Positions 1-10,113 of a stretch of DNA of 33,153 nt are shown here, one piece after another. Each line of letters begins with the position of its first letter. The first letter of the stretch is position 1. The position numbers were made by a program, and so were the translations under genes. Below the pieces are notes generated by a model. It did no database searches. It had not been told where the DNA came from and saw only the letters and a list, made by a program, of their open reading frames with translations. The stretch lies in the NCBI GenBank assembly GCA_015657535.1, contig JADHZB010001793.1, positions 5,219 through 38,371 on the forward strand. The letters are read 5' to 3'. The stretch is from Nephromyces sp. MM_2019 (taxonomy: Eukaryota; Apicomplexa; Aconoidasida; Nephromycida).

Positions 1-207
1 TGTGTGTATGTGTGTATGTGTGTATGTGTGTATGTGTGTATGTGTGTATGTGTGTATGTGTGTATGTGTGTATGTGTGTATGTGTGTGTGTGTGTGATGT
101 GTGTGTGTTGTGTGTATGTGTGTGTGTTGTGTGTATGTGTGTATGTGTGTGTGTGTGTATGTGTGTATGTGTGTATGTGTGTGTGTGTGTATGTGTGTAT
201 GTGTGTA

Positions 208-238
<31 letters not shown>

Positions 239-310
239 ATGTGTGTGTGTGTATATATGTGTGTGTGTATATATATATGTGTGTGTATATGTGCATGTGT
301 ATATTTTGTT
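1..310. repeat. TG-rich microsatellite (TGTGTATG-type units)
   Basis: The first ~90 bases are near-perfect tandem units of TGTGTATG. They then drift into mixed (TG)n, TGTGTATG and TATATG units up to about base 310. Long open frames exist here in several phases (Val/Cys/Tyr/Met repeats), but they are only translations of the repeat and are not genes. The strand carrying T and G runs 5'->3' into the window. A telomere at a left chromosome end would show its C-rich strand in this orientation, so this is not a terminal telomere in the usual sense. Confidence 0.95.
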
Positions 311-717
311 AGACACAGTTAAACGTGTGTGTAATGATATCAAAGATATATGTAAAATCATTATAATGTTCCTCCAATCTTACACACATATACACAGTAA
401 GTGATGATTTTTAAAGTGTGTGTGTGTATATATATGAATAAATTGAATTACCCCAAAATAAAGGCTACTTTTCGATTATAATTTTGATAGGCTGATGGAT
501 GAAATTTGTTTAAAATGTTTATATCAAATGTGTGTGTTTGATGTTCATTTTTTTGTTTCTTAGGGATGTGTGTAATAAGATCATCGTCAAGTAAAGGGTT
601 ACACATTTCAACTTTTAAAGAAATGTGTGTGTAATATCTTATGGTTGTATAGTGTCCATAAAAGCTAGATAGGGTGAGTGGTGTGTGTGTTGATCAGTGT
701 GATTTAATTATATGTTT

Positions 718-1012
718 ATGATGTGTGTGTGATATGACATGTGTGTGTGTGATATGATATGTGTGTGTGTGTGATATGATATGTGTGTGTGTGATATGAT
801 ATGTGTGTGTGTGTGTGATATGATATGTGTGTGTGTGATTTGATTTGTGTTTGATATGATATGTGTGTGTGTGATTTGATTTGTGTTTGATATGATATGT
901 GTGTGTGTGATTTGATTTGTGTTTGATATGATATGTGTGTGATATGATATATGTGTGATATGATAATGTGTGTGATCTGATAAGATATGTGTGCTTATGA
1001 TATTATGTGTGT
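718..1012. repeat. Minisatellite of GATATGATATGTGTGTGT-type units
   Basis: A tandem array built from GATATGATAT followed by a (TG)n tract of variable length, repeated about ten times. A higher-order variant with GATTTGATTTGTGTTT inserts occurs three times between about 836 and 925. Unit length varies through the TG part, which suggests expansion by slippage. No coding content. Confidence 0.9.
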
Positions 1013-1105
1013 ATGATGTGATGTATGATGTGAGTTATGTATGTGATGTGGGTGATGTGTGTGGTATGGATGATGTGTGTGGTATGGGTGATGTGTATGA
1101 TGTTT
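1013..1105. repeat. Degenerate TGATGTGTGTGGTATGG repeat
   Basis: Directly after the GATATGATAT array, short units such as GATGTGTGTGGTATGG recur imperfectly (clearest at about 1054-1090). They look like a diverged edge of the same TG-rich repeat field. Confidence 0.65.
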
Positions 1106-1280
1106 GTTATGTCTGAATGAAGTGAGGGCTGTATGTGTGTGTGTAATATTGATTAAAATAGCAGTTTGATAACCTTCAAGTTATTAATTAGATGTATGTA
1201 TTAGTATAGGCAGCAAGGCTTACATATGTATGTCGTGAGATTGGGCTTTTTGTGTGTATGTGTTTGAGGATGTGTATGGA

Positions 1281-1309
1281 TGTGTGTGTATGTGTGTTGG
1301 CTCTTATAT

Positions 1310-1340
<31 letters not shown>

Positions 1341-1464
1341 CATATGAGTAGGATTAATATGTATATATATATGTGTGTGTGTATGTGTGTTGGCTCTTAT
1401 ATGGTTTATATATATATATATATATATCATATGAGTAGGATTAATATGTATATATATATGTGTG
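1281..1464. repeat. Tandem duplication with (TA)n core
   Basis: Two direct copies of an 80-90 base unit. Each copy contains the block GTTGGCTCTTATATGG, a (TA)n tract, the block CATATGAGTAGGATTAAT, then TATATATATG and a TG tract. The first copy runs about 1281-1370 and the second about 1371-1460. They differ mainly in the length of the (TA)n core (1316-1341 versus 1409-1428). Apparent open frames through both copies are artefacts of the repeat. Confidence 0.9.
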
Positions 1465-2421
1465 TGTGTGTGTATGTCGGGTGGTAGCAATATAGTTTGT
1501 ATGTATTAAGTATAAGTAGTTATAAGAGTATGTATAGTTTAAGTAATACTAATTAGTTAAACAGGTTAATCTCTAATCTTCAAATGTGTGTTAGAATTTA
1601 TATAATTCAATTTTCTTAGTATATCTAACACAGGGTCAAATTGATGAAGAATGATGATTAGATTTGTTGTATTGTATGCTCATATATATATAAATCTGTG
1701 TGTGTATGTGTGTGTGCTTGTTTTTGCACGTGTGTATTTGTGTGTGTCTGTGCCTATGTGTGTCTGTGCCTATGTGTGTCTGTTTCTGTATGTCTGTATA
1801 TATACGGTTATGTGTTGAAGTGAATATATATGTGAATGTGTGTATATATGTAATCGAACCTGTGTGGTTGTGTATATTCAAATCTGGTCTTATTTGCACA
1901 TATGTGATATATATATATATATAATTAAAATAGCCCAAATATCAAATTTAATTAAAAATGTTAATTTCATTTTTTTACTTTTAATCTATGTAATTTTAAT
2001 ACATTTTCTAACTATACAAACAATAAATGAAAATTATTCAAAAATTGTGAACACGATTATTAAATTACACACGCATCCAAGATGTAGTTATTTTAGCTTA
2101 TTCACTCACACACACATAGTCCATACTATCCTTTAATTTATTTATTCGACAAAAGTGTGTAAATATCACTAAATATATTTCATTGTTTTCATAAAAGTTA
2201 TGATTCTATTTACACACAATTATATGTGTCGCCATTAATACACTTGACTAAACATTTCCTCAATATATGTGTGTAAGTGTGTGTGAGTAGATTTTCTAGT
2301 TATAATGTCTTGATATATGTGTGTAAGGTTTCTAAATAAAAGTATCTTGATGTGTATATGTATAGGATACAATCTAGTATACTCTTAAACAAAGGTGTTT
2401 GTTTATGTATTTGCACGTATG

Positions 2422-2470
2422 TGTGTGTAAGTGTGTGTGTGTGTGTGTATGTATGTCTGTGATTGTAAAT
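2422..2470. repeat. (TG)n microsatellite
   Basis: An interrupted run of TG dinucleotides with TGTAAG and TATGTATG interruptions. It belongs to the left-end TG-rich field and has no coding content. Confidence 0.85.
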
Positions 2471-3087
2471 ATGTATGTGTATATTTGTATATGTTTGTTT
2501 ACGAAATTTATAACCGACAACTCTATCTGTTAGTTATATTTATTTAAAAGTTTATGATTCAAAATAAAATTAATTTAAATTTAACGAAATTTTTAGTTCA
2601 AACTTGCCAAAGTTTATAAATTACAAGTAAGCTGTGTGTAAAGAAAATTATCTGTTAATTAATAAGTAATATCCTTAGAGGAAAGTCATTGATCCTATAT
2701 AAATAAAAAAGTGTGTAAATTTTAATATGTATAATTATTTATATAATTTATATAGAATACATTCTTTAGATTAAATATTAAAGTGTGTGTCTAGAGTTAT
2801 GTATATATAAATGCTTACTGATACATTATATTTCAAAGTGTGAATACAAAATCATGAATATATATTATATATATATGATGAAATTTTAAGATATGTGTTA
2901 CAAAATTATATATATATATGAATATTATATTCGTATTTTGATACTTTTAAATATAAGCTGTGTGAATTATCATCCACGCTTAAATATATATATATATATA
3001 TGTGTCTAATTAATTATCATTAATTAAGGAATTATCAACTCAAATTATATAGATATATATCAATTCAATTTGTGTGTAAAATTGTGT

Positions 3088-3907
3088 TTATGTACCTGTC
3101 ATCCAAGAGAGGAATTCCTTTTCGTTTATTGCACATTTTCTAAACAAGAAAATTATCAAAAATAACAAATTTAATTCTTTCTATTAGTTGAAATATTTAT
3201 TTGTTTTCATATATATAAATTATGTATATATACATATGTATATGTGTTTGATTAAAAAATTGCCTTATTTCAAAAATGTTTGAACAGATTTTTTTTCAGC
3301 ATAAAATATAAATCCATCCATACACTTATGTATCTAGTTTTGTTAAGCCTAGTAAATATTTCACACATGTGTGTGTGTTTAAGAATTCCGATTTATTAAG
3401 TAATGTATCTATATATAGGTTTGTGTGTGTGTAAATATCAAGAAGCTTTGGATAGAAATCACATCAAAAAGCGTGTATATGAATCAAAAGAAATTTTTAT
3501 ACCAAATAAATGTGTGTATCACGACTGTTTAACAAAAATATTATACTCGATATTTTAAGATGTATGTGTAATTAGTCTTATGTATACTTACTGGTGGTCA
3601 TCCAATGCAGAGTATATAATTCCAAGATCACTTATATCAAATTGAATTTTACCACCTGTATGATCAGAGCTTAGCCTGTTGAATTCCTCTGAGTAAATAT
3701 TATAAGATGATTTATTTATTTTCTTAATAAACATATAAATAAATGAATTCACAAACAGAAAATTAGCTATAATTATTTGATGTAATTTTCTTGTGTGTGT
3801 GAAGATTCATTTATACATTTATCTTAATGGACTTTTGGTGAGTGTGAATATTTAGATATATATATATGTCAATAGCTTGAAAGTCTGACTAAGCATATAT
3901 ATGTATA

Positions 3908-3940
<33 letters not shown>

Positions 3941-6900
3941 TGGTGGTCTTGTATATAAGAATGTATTGGTGGTCTTGAATTTAAATTTCATTACAAGCTT
4001 TGTAGGTAATATGATCACCTAGTATCACCATATAGTTATATAGCAAGAGAACAAAATACAATATGTATAATGTTGAACTATAAAAATTATTCTATACATA
4101 AGAATTAGAAATATCCGTGTGTAGGGGTGTGTGTGTTTTTGTATATTTGTGTGTGTAAATTTACCTATTTGCATGCCATAATCACGATCTGTAGCTGCAT
4201 ATCTGTTATATATATCTACCAAGTTGCTTTTAGTAGATAGAATGGACTTTCTAACTTTTTCTAGCCTGAAGCTACGTCGAAGAGCCTATTTGTAAAATTT
4301 TTATAATGCGTATTTGAAATATTTGAGATGTGGTCAAAAAATATATAATTACTATTTTTTTAAGATAGGGATACAATGTGATAAGTGAGACATATCTAAA
4401 ATAAGATGCGTTTAAACAAGTGTAATGTGATGCGTAAAATGTAGTTGATGTAACTAAAATGTGTATCAACTATTTGTAAGACTTTGCAATTAAAATAAGT
4501 GTTATATTAAATATGCGCTGAATGTATAACAAAAGTGGGTCCAAAATTGTGCTATAAATGTGTTAAATATGTGTCCAATTGCATTCAGAGTTTTGTGGAG
4601 AATTAGACAATAGCAACACAATTAATTTAATTTATATTAATGAAAAGTGTGTGTTATTGCTGATGAGATCTTAGTATATAATTTATGTTTTGTTGTTTTT
4701 CATGAAAGGATTTTAACGATCTTTTAGTGAAAATATAATAAGTGCGTGTGTATATGTTTAAAATATAAAAATTTCTCAAATTATATATTCAATATCATAG
4801 TTTTAAAAGTGTGTTCACTTATAGCCAGAAACTTACAATCATGAATCCAACAAATGAAATAACTACAACTGGAAAGCTTGTTATTACAGCAAATAAGAGG
4901 GCACCCCCACCACCTCGATGTGTTGGCCATAAAGTTGTGGCACACAGGCAGCCTAAATGATATAACATGTGCTATGATTTTAATCATTTAACTCATGTGT
5001 ATAGAGCTATCTTATAAAATACATAGGTGTGATTAGACCTAATTTATACAGTATGTAATTATTTCTTAGTCTGTAAGATTTTCTAAAAGAGTTGTATAGA
5101 GCCCTTTTTGTTATTGTGCCTAGAGCTGTGTTAAAGGCTTTCTAGGATTGTTATGTCAAATGTTTAACATTATCAAAATTGTTTGAAACTATATGAGGTA
5201 TTCTGTAAAACTATCTCGTAGAGTGTTTATGCATAATTTAGATGATGTGCACAACTATGTTACTCGTTCTGTAATCTTATCTTTGTGTTATGTAAATATC
5301 TATTGCGTGCAGTCTAATTTTTTTGTACTACATAATCATATTGTATGCAAACTAATCTTATGTGTTACGTTTACAATAAAGAAAAAGATTTTGATAATGA
5401 CTCAAATAGCTTAAAACATAATTCTAAAGAGTAATTTGAAGAATTTAAAGCTGAAGTTTGAAGATATTACAATTTTAATGATGCCAATTTTGAGTTGAAA
5501 ACAGCAGTATACAATACGCATGCTTCAAAAAATGTATAAAATTACAGTCATGAGATATATTTGTTGTTACCTAAGAATAAGAACCAAAGCGCCTTTCCTG
5601 TGAGCCTAGTAAGAAATCTGACATATTTTCGAATTAAGCTTCGATATCGGCTTGCCCATTGTGGGTTGCCAGGTACGTCTAATAGTAGCATTGTTACTCC
5701 AAATATCCTAAACAAATTAAAGTATTACACACACACATAACACAAAGATCATAACATGTACTATAAAAAAGATTTAGGGCAAAAGTCATAATATAGACAG
5801 ATTATTAATAATAATTTAGCACATTTCCACTGATTTTGAGTTTTAGTAAAAATCTATTAAAGAAAGTCTAATACTAATGATCAGCAACAAATTAGTAAAA
5901 GGGTGCTTATATAAATTATTTAAGGCCTAGTTGTGAATAAACATCATTTGAAGTCCTTTCGTAACATATTTCATCCTAAGCTAATTATTATTTGAATTAA
6001 AGTAACTTCATGGTCAACTCTTCAATTACAAAGACTTACTGTAAAAATGTGGAGTTGACAATGTTTGATAGCTCAAAAGAAAATATTGATCCTAGTAAAC
6101 CGAAAGTTGCAGAAAATATCACCAATAGACTAGCCACAAAAAATAGGGCCTGATAGCGAAAATTCATTTGCTGCAATATCTCCTCAATCTTTGCTCCACC
6201 TAATTCAATTTGCTCCATTAAAGTGTTGGCAGAGTTGGGTAATCCAGTGTATCTTGGTGGCATCATATTGAACCCACCCTCTAACACGAACAAACAAATT
6301 GTTGTATGATCGAAGCAAAATAGAAAATTAAAAATTGATATATCAAGACAAGTATAAGTTTATATATGCCAATGTTTTCTTCACATCCTTAAAATTCTAG
6401 AAATTGCCTAAACATTTCCATAAATTCCACAATTCCCTACACATTTCCCCAAATCTCACTATCCCGACACAGCCTCGTATATTTTGTAACATTTTCACAC
6501 AAGTTATTACCTAAATATTCTCATAAGTTTACCATCCTTGAAACATTCTTATTAATTTAAAAATCCTTACCCATAAATATAAATTTTACAAAACAGTCAT
6601 AGATTTTACTATTGCCTATAGATTAGTGATTCATTTACTAATTTAGGGCATAAGTGTATTAAAGTTTAATTTATACTCAATTAGAATCAATTACAACTAT
6701 AAGTGGCTAGTGAACCATGATATATGTAGTGTAACTTTTTCGAAAAATACAAATGTGTCAGGGCTGAATGGATCAACAGAGAGTATTACTACTAAACAGT
6801 TTGTTTAAGACAGTCATGTCTTAATCCTAAGAGAGTTGTCTTGTGTAAAATCAGAAACAAAATAATCAATGAAAACTATTAAGAACTGTCTTGGTAATTA

Positions 6901-7021
6901 ATTTTATGTAGGAAATGAAAAGTATGCGGCTCTGGCCAAATGAAAAGCAGAAAAAACCACAATTACCTGGTGATCCCATATAATGTACAGATGGATCATC
7001 AGAGGCAAGATTGCTATACAT
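3088..7021 (-). CDS. COPI-associated-type Golgi membrane protein with EF-hand-like tail
   Basis: Seven exons by my reading: complement of 3088-3139, 3592-3688, 4165-4285, 4837-4952, 5571-5707, 6040-6280 and 6967-7021. They give 272 residues and all phases close. The start is ATG at 7021; exon 2 alone offers no ATG before the internal MMPP, so a first exon upstream is needed. Four hydrophobic segments lie at about 61-84, 92-110, 136-153 and 160-184. The order, together with GKALWFLFLG before the third segment, resembles the COPI-associated/TVP15-like family of small Golgi membrane proteins. Residues ~223-270 form a pair of EF-hand-like motifs; the second has D253 and E264 at loop positions 1 and 12 but lacks the acidic residues at 3 and 5, so calcium binding is doubtful. 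The tail ends EFLSWMTGT and then TAA. Two exon ends (3592 and 4837) abut GTAAGT donors. Family assignment is by eye; a plain four-span membrane protein of another family is the alternative. Confidence 0.75.
3900..3936. repeat. (TA)n microsatellite inside an intron
   Basis: A run of TA dinucleotides within the 476-base intron between the coding exons ending at 4165 and starting at 3688 of the COPI-type gene. It sits directly before the short direct repeat at 3935-3977. Confidence 0.85.
3935..3977. repeat. 17-base direct repeat in an intron
   Basis: ATGTATTGGTGGTCTTG occurs exactly twice, at 3935-3951 and 3961-3977, with nine bases between the copies. It lies in an intron of the COPI-type gene and has no obvious coding or splice role. 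Slippage next to the adjoining (TA)n tract would explain it. Confidence 0.85.
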
Positions 7022-8526
7022 TGCTCAAGGTTCGAGAAATAATCAAAAAAGAGGCTGTTACCCTGTTCTAAGAAAGAAATTTTATTTCTCTTATGTTTCT
7101 CTCTGAAATTACTACACCTATAATAAACAATCTTGCATTGATTGAACTGCAGTTGTTCAATTTGAATGGACAAAATTTTGAACTTGTGCAGATAGAGAGG
7201 AATAATATTTGAAATTAAAAATTTTTTGTGATACTTTGATCAAAGTTTGTTTGAACTTGGGAATAAGATAATAATAACTTTATATCCAAATTTTGAGCAA
7301 GAGATTTTAGTGAGCAAAAATAAATCCCTTAAGATTTGATAATTAGAGAATTCTTGAAAAAGCAATTTAAAATTTTTTATCAAAGTTACACTTGAAATCT
7401 TGTGTTTCATGAAACGTAAATTGATAATTTTTTTTCTAGCTAAGTGAACTAATTCACCCCTAAAAAAGGTCTTGGTAAGCTATTGGCACCTAGAGAAAAG
7501 AAATTATTTATTTCATATTTTATCAAATAATAGTAGATTACGTCCCATTTTGCATTTATAATCTCTTATTTGACATGTCAAGTTATGATCTAATGATCAA
7601 AAATCATGCTGTCTGTCGAGTTTGTTTGGAAAATTTGAAAAGAAAGAAATGTAAAATTTCCTGTTTCAAGAGCTTTACAGTTCAACATTATTTTCACATC
7701 AAACACTTTGCTCCCGCACATTGTTTTATTCATTGATAATTCTCTCAAGTAAAATAATTGCTTATTTTAAGACATACATTGTTCGGATCAAACAGTGTGT
7801 CACAGAAATTGATACTGAAATGGGTAGATTTCAAACATTTATTAAGTTGGCTGCCTCTCAAGTTATTCTAAACGCTAACATCGTATACTAATATAAACTA
7901 ACTTTTCTTCAAATTAAGAATCTAGTAAAAATGTGTTAAGGATCATACTTGTTAAATTACGAATTTATATTTCAGAATTCTTTTTTAATTCTTCATCTAA
8001 CTTTTCGATAAAGTTAAATGTTAAGCATTGAAGGTTGAAAATTTCATTCCATAGTTGTTAAAATTATTAACTTTAATATATTTGTTAAGGAAAGATGTAA
8101 GTATTATAATTACATAATAATTGTCAATCGAATTAATCATATTATGAATTAGATATTCTATGTTTATGTTAAAATATATCTATTAATCCAGTTATTTTGA
8201 ACCTCAATTTCTTCTATCTTATCTTAGAGATACTGAAATGTCATTTTTAAAGTTATTAGTTAATAGGCAAACTATGAAGTACCTCCTTTAATTCAAATTA
8301 GTTATAAAGTTAAGGATAAAACTACAAACATTAAACATGCTGGTTCAAATAAGTTAACTTTGGTGTATGAAAAAATAATTCTAAAATAACGTAGAGAAAA
8401 TCTAGTAACATTTAAAATCGGAACTAGTTTCTCAATTGCAAATATATGCAAGAGTGTTTCCGAAATCTATACATAGGAAATTTAAAATTCCTAATTTTGA
8501 TATTCTTTTACCAATTTATGGTAATG
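7022..8526. other. Intergenic, between bZIP 3' end and COPI-type gene start
   Basis: AT-rich sequence with no open frame that resembles a protein. It must contain the 3' UTR of the bZIP gene and the promoter of the COPI-type gene, but I see no recognisable element for either. Confidence 0.6.
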
Positions 8527-10113
8527 TTACTTTGTTACAAATTTACAATATGGAGGGGTAAATATACTTAAAAGATAGGATAACGTTACAAAACATGAAA
8601 AATATTGCAATAAAGGCCATTCAAAGATAGGGATGCGCTTTGAGTTAAATAAACTAAAAAACATTGAACTCTCTTGAGCATCTATAAAATCATTAGATAT
8701 GTATTTGGGTAAGAATTTGGGAAAGGTGTATTGATTCCGGTTGTCTCTTGGATTGAATTCATGATGATCCATCCAGTAATATATGAAGTTTGGTTCATAA
8801 TCATGTGTTAGTGGATCAAAATTATCATCCAATGTAACTGAGTATTCATCGTTATCCAAGTTATCTTGGCTATTAAATCCCTGGTCTATCCAGAAATATG
8901 AGTCAGATCCTGAAGTATTTTCAACAAAAGGTTCAAGGTGTATTATGTCAAAAGAAATACTTTCGGAATTTGTATCCCTAGAATCATTTGAAAAGTTTAA
9001 AATTTCTTTGAAAATATTATCTGCTTCAGAGTTTGAGTCACCATATTCCGTTTCAGTCTCATCATAGTTGACAGGGCTACGAAATTCTTCTCTCAAGAGG
9101 TCAGGAGATGAAGGAATATTAAACCCAAATTCATGTTTCTCTTGTACCAAGTTATTGTTGGTGTTAAAAAGCTGCTGTAAGTCAGATTCAAAACTAGGGT
9201 TATAAAGTGGATTGGAAAATGTGGGATTAGGACTAATCCAATTTGAGGGTAAAATGAAACATTGAAATATAAGAAGGCCTAGGAGGAGTGCAGCGATCCA
9301 GCTAAATAGGGTAACAGGCTTCTTTTGAAGCTGTGATTTATTATAATAAGGATAGATATAGTTAGGATAGGGGGAATGTTTAGGCTGAGCAGGTGGTTGT
9401 TGAAATTCACATGTGTATTGACTAAAAGCTGAAAGATCATTGTAGAAGGAGGAAGATGTGTCGTATGGGTTCAAAATTCCATCAAATTGTGGTATATTTG
9501 GTTTTGTGAGCCAGATATTGAATGGATCTATCGTAAAATCTGGGGGACAATCGACTCTAGTTGAGACAGGTAAACTCGACGAAGGAGCAAGTTCAAGAAG
9601 AGATGGGTTATTTTGGGAGATTATTGATGTAAGTTGGCTAGTACGCATCCTCTCACTATCAATCTGATGTGATAGATAGCTTATTTGATTTCTCAAAGCT
9701 TTGTTTTCATCCTCAAGTTGTTTAAGTCTCTTACCATCCTCCTGAGACTTTTTTTGTAGCTTTTGGAAAGTTTTTTTCTGTCTTTCTCTGTGATTCTGGG
9801 CTGATATGCGATTTCTCTGCTTTTGAATTTCTTTCTTTTCCTCCTCCGTTCTCATTACTTTTTTTGATGATGAGTTACCACTTGACTTAGAAGCAGATTT
9901 ATCGGAGTGTGCCAACAGAGTAGATTTATTTAGCTTCGAAGGTTTGCTGCTGCTATGATTTCCCTCATGTAAAGTGGAAGAATAAGCAGACGATGATGAA
10001 TTAGTCCGCGTGTCCTCATCTTGAGTAGATTCACTTGAGGTAGGCGATGGGTGGTCTGTTGGGATATTTGATTGAGAATTATTTCCAAATAACGGTGAAT
10101 TCCGTTTCTCCAT
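8527..10113 (-). CDS. Membrane-anchored bZIP transcription factor (ATF6/CREB3/bZIP28-like)
   Basis: A single open frame of 528 residues. I chose ATG at 10113 because the longer frame upstream begins only with GTG and is preceded by an in-frame TAA. Order of parts: a Ser/Thr-rich N-terminus (~1-85); a basic region ~85-115 with the bZIP signature N-x7-R (NRISAQNHR, N101 and R109); a leucine-zipper coiled coil ~116-155; a Pro/Tyr-rich linker; one strong transmembrane helix ~267-290 (LFSWIAALLLGLLIFQCFIL); then a ~238-residue acidic tail with a second hydrophobic stretch near its end. Proteins of this layout sit in the ER membrane and release the bZIP part by regulated proteolysis during ER stress. 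That role is inferred from architecture; I see no clear site-1 protease motif. Unlike the neighbouring genes it shows no intron. An intron near the 3' end, with the last ~40 residues being read-through, cannot be excluded. Confidence 0.88.
   Translation of the reverse strand: MEKRNSPLFGNNSQSNIPTDHPSPTSSESTQDEDTRTNSSSSAYSSTLHEGNHSSSKPSKLNKSTLLAHSDKSASKSSGNSSSKKVMRTEEEKKEIQKQRNRISAQNHRERQKKTFQKLQKKSQEDGKRLKQLEDENKALRNQISYLSHQIDSERMRTSQLTSIISQNNPSLLELAPSSSLPVSTRVDCPPDFTIDPFNIWLTKPNIPQFDGILNPYDTSSSFYNDLSAFSQYTCEFQQPPAQPKHSPYPNYIYPYYNKSQLQKKPVTLFSWIAALLLGLLIFQCFILPSNWISPNPTFSNPLYNPSFESDLQQLFNTNNNLVQEKHEFGFNIPSSPDLLREEFRSPVNYDETETEYGDSNSEADNIFKEILNFSNDSRDTNSESISFDIIHLEPFVENTSGSDSYFWIDQGFNSQDNLDNDEYSVTLDDNFDPLTHDYEPNFIYYWMDHHEFNPRDNRNQYTFPKFLPKYISNDFIDAQESSMFFSLFNSKRIPIFEWPLLQYFSCFVTLSYLLSIFTPPYCKFVTK

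Larger units (their letters stand above)
311..3087. other. Gene-free TG-rich spacer
   Basis: There is no supportable gene between the opening microsatellite and the last exon of the COPI-type gene. The stretch is AT-rich with many short (TG)n and (TA)n tracts. The octamer GTGTGTAA recurs about a dozen times between base 325 and 4160, almost always on the plus strand (for example near 325, 566, 628, 1137, 2155, 2268, 2317, 2633, 2709, 3071). The tandem repeats inside it are listed separately. Open frames at 1188-1490, 1636-1938 and 1700-2136 are repeat translations. Confidence 0.8.

Noticed and set aside
1..310. Terminal telomere
   Set aside because: The unit is TG-rich but in the wrong orientation for a left chromosome end, the array is irregular, and nothing shows that the window begins at a chromosome end.
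4..404. Three overlapping plus-strand open frames of Cys/Val/Met/Tyr repeats
   Set aside because: They are translations of the TG microsatellite, present in several frames at once, with no conserved protein content.
4781..4987. Minus-strand open frame of 68 codons
   Set aside because: It is the wrong frame of the true 4837-4952 exon. The correct frame gives the Gly-rich stretch and the fourth membrane segment.
5193..5414. Plus-strand open frame of 73 codons
   Set aside because: It lies in an intron of the COPI-type gene on the opposite strand, is rich in Ile/Val/Phe/Cys, and has no recognisable content.
6904..7173. Minus-strand open frame of 89 codons
   Set aside because: It overlaps the first COPI-type exon in another frame. 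The frame that joins in phase to the next exon is the one beginning at 7021.
9458..9667. Plus-strand open frame of 69 codons
   Set aside because: Antisense shadow of the bZIP gene.
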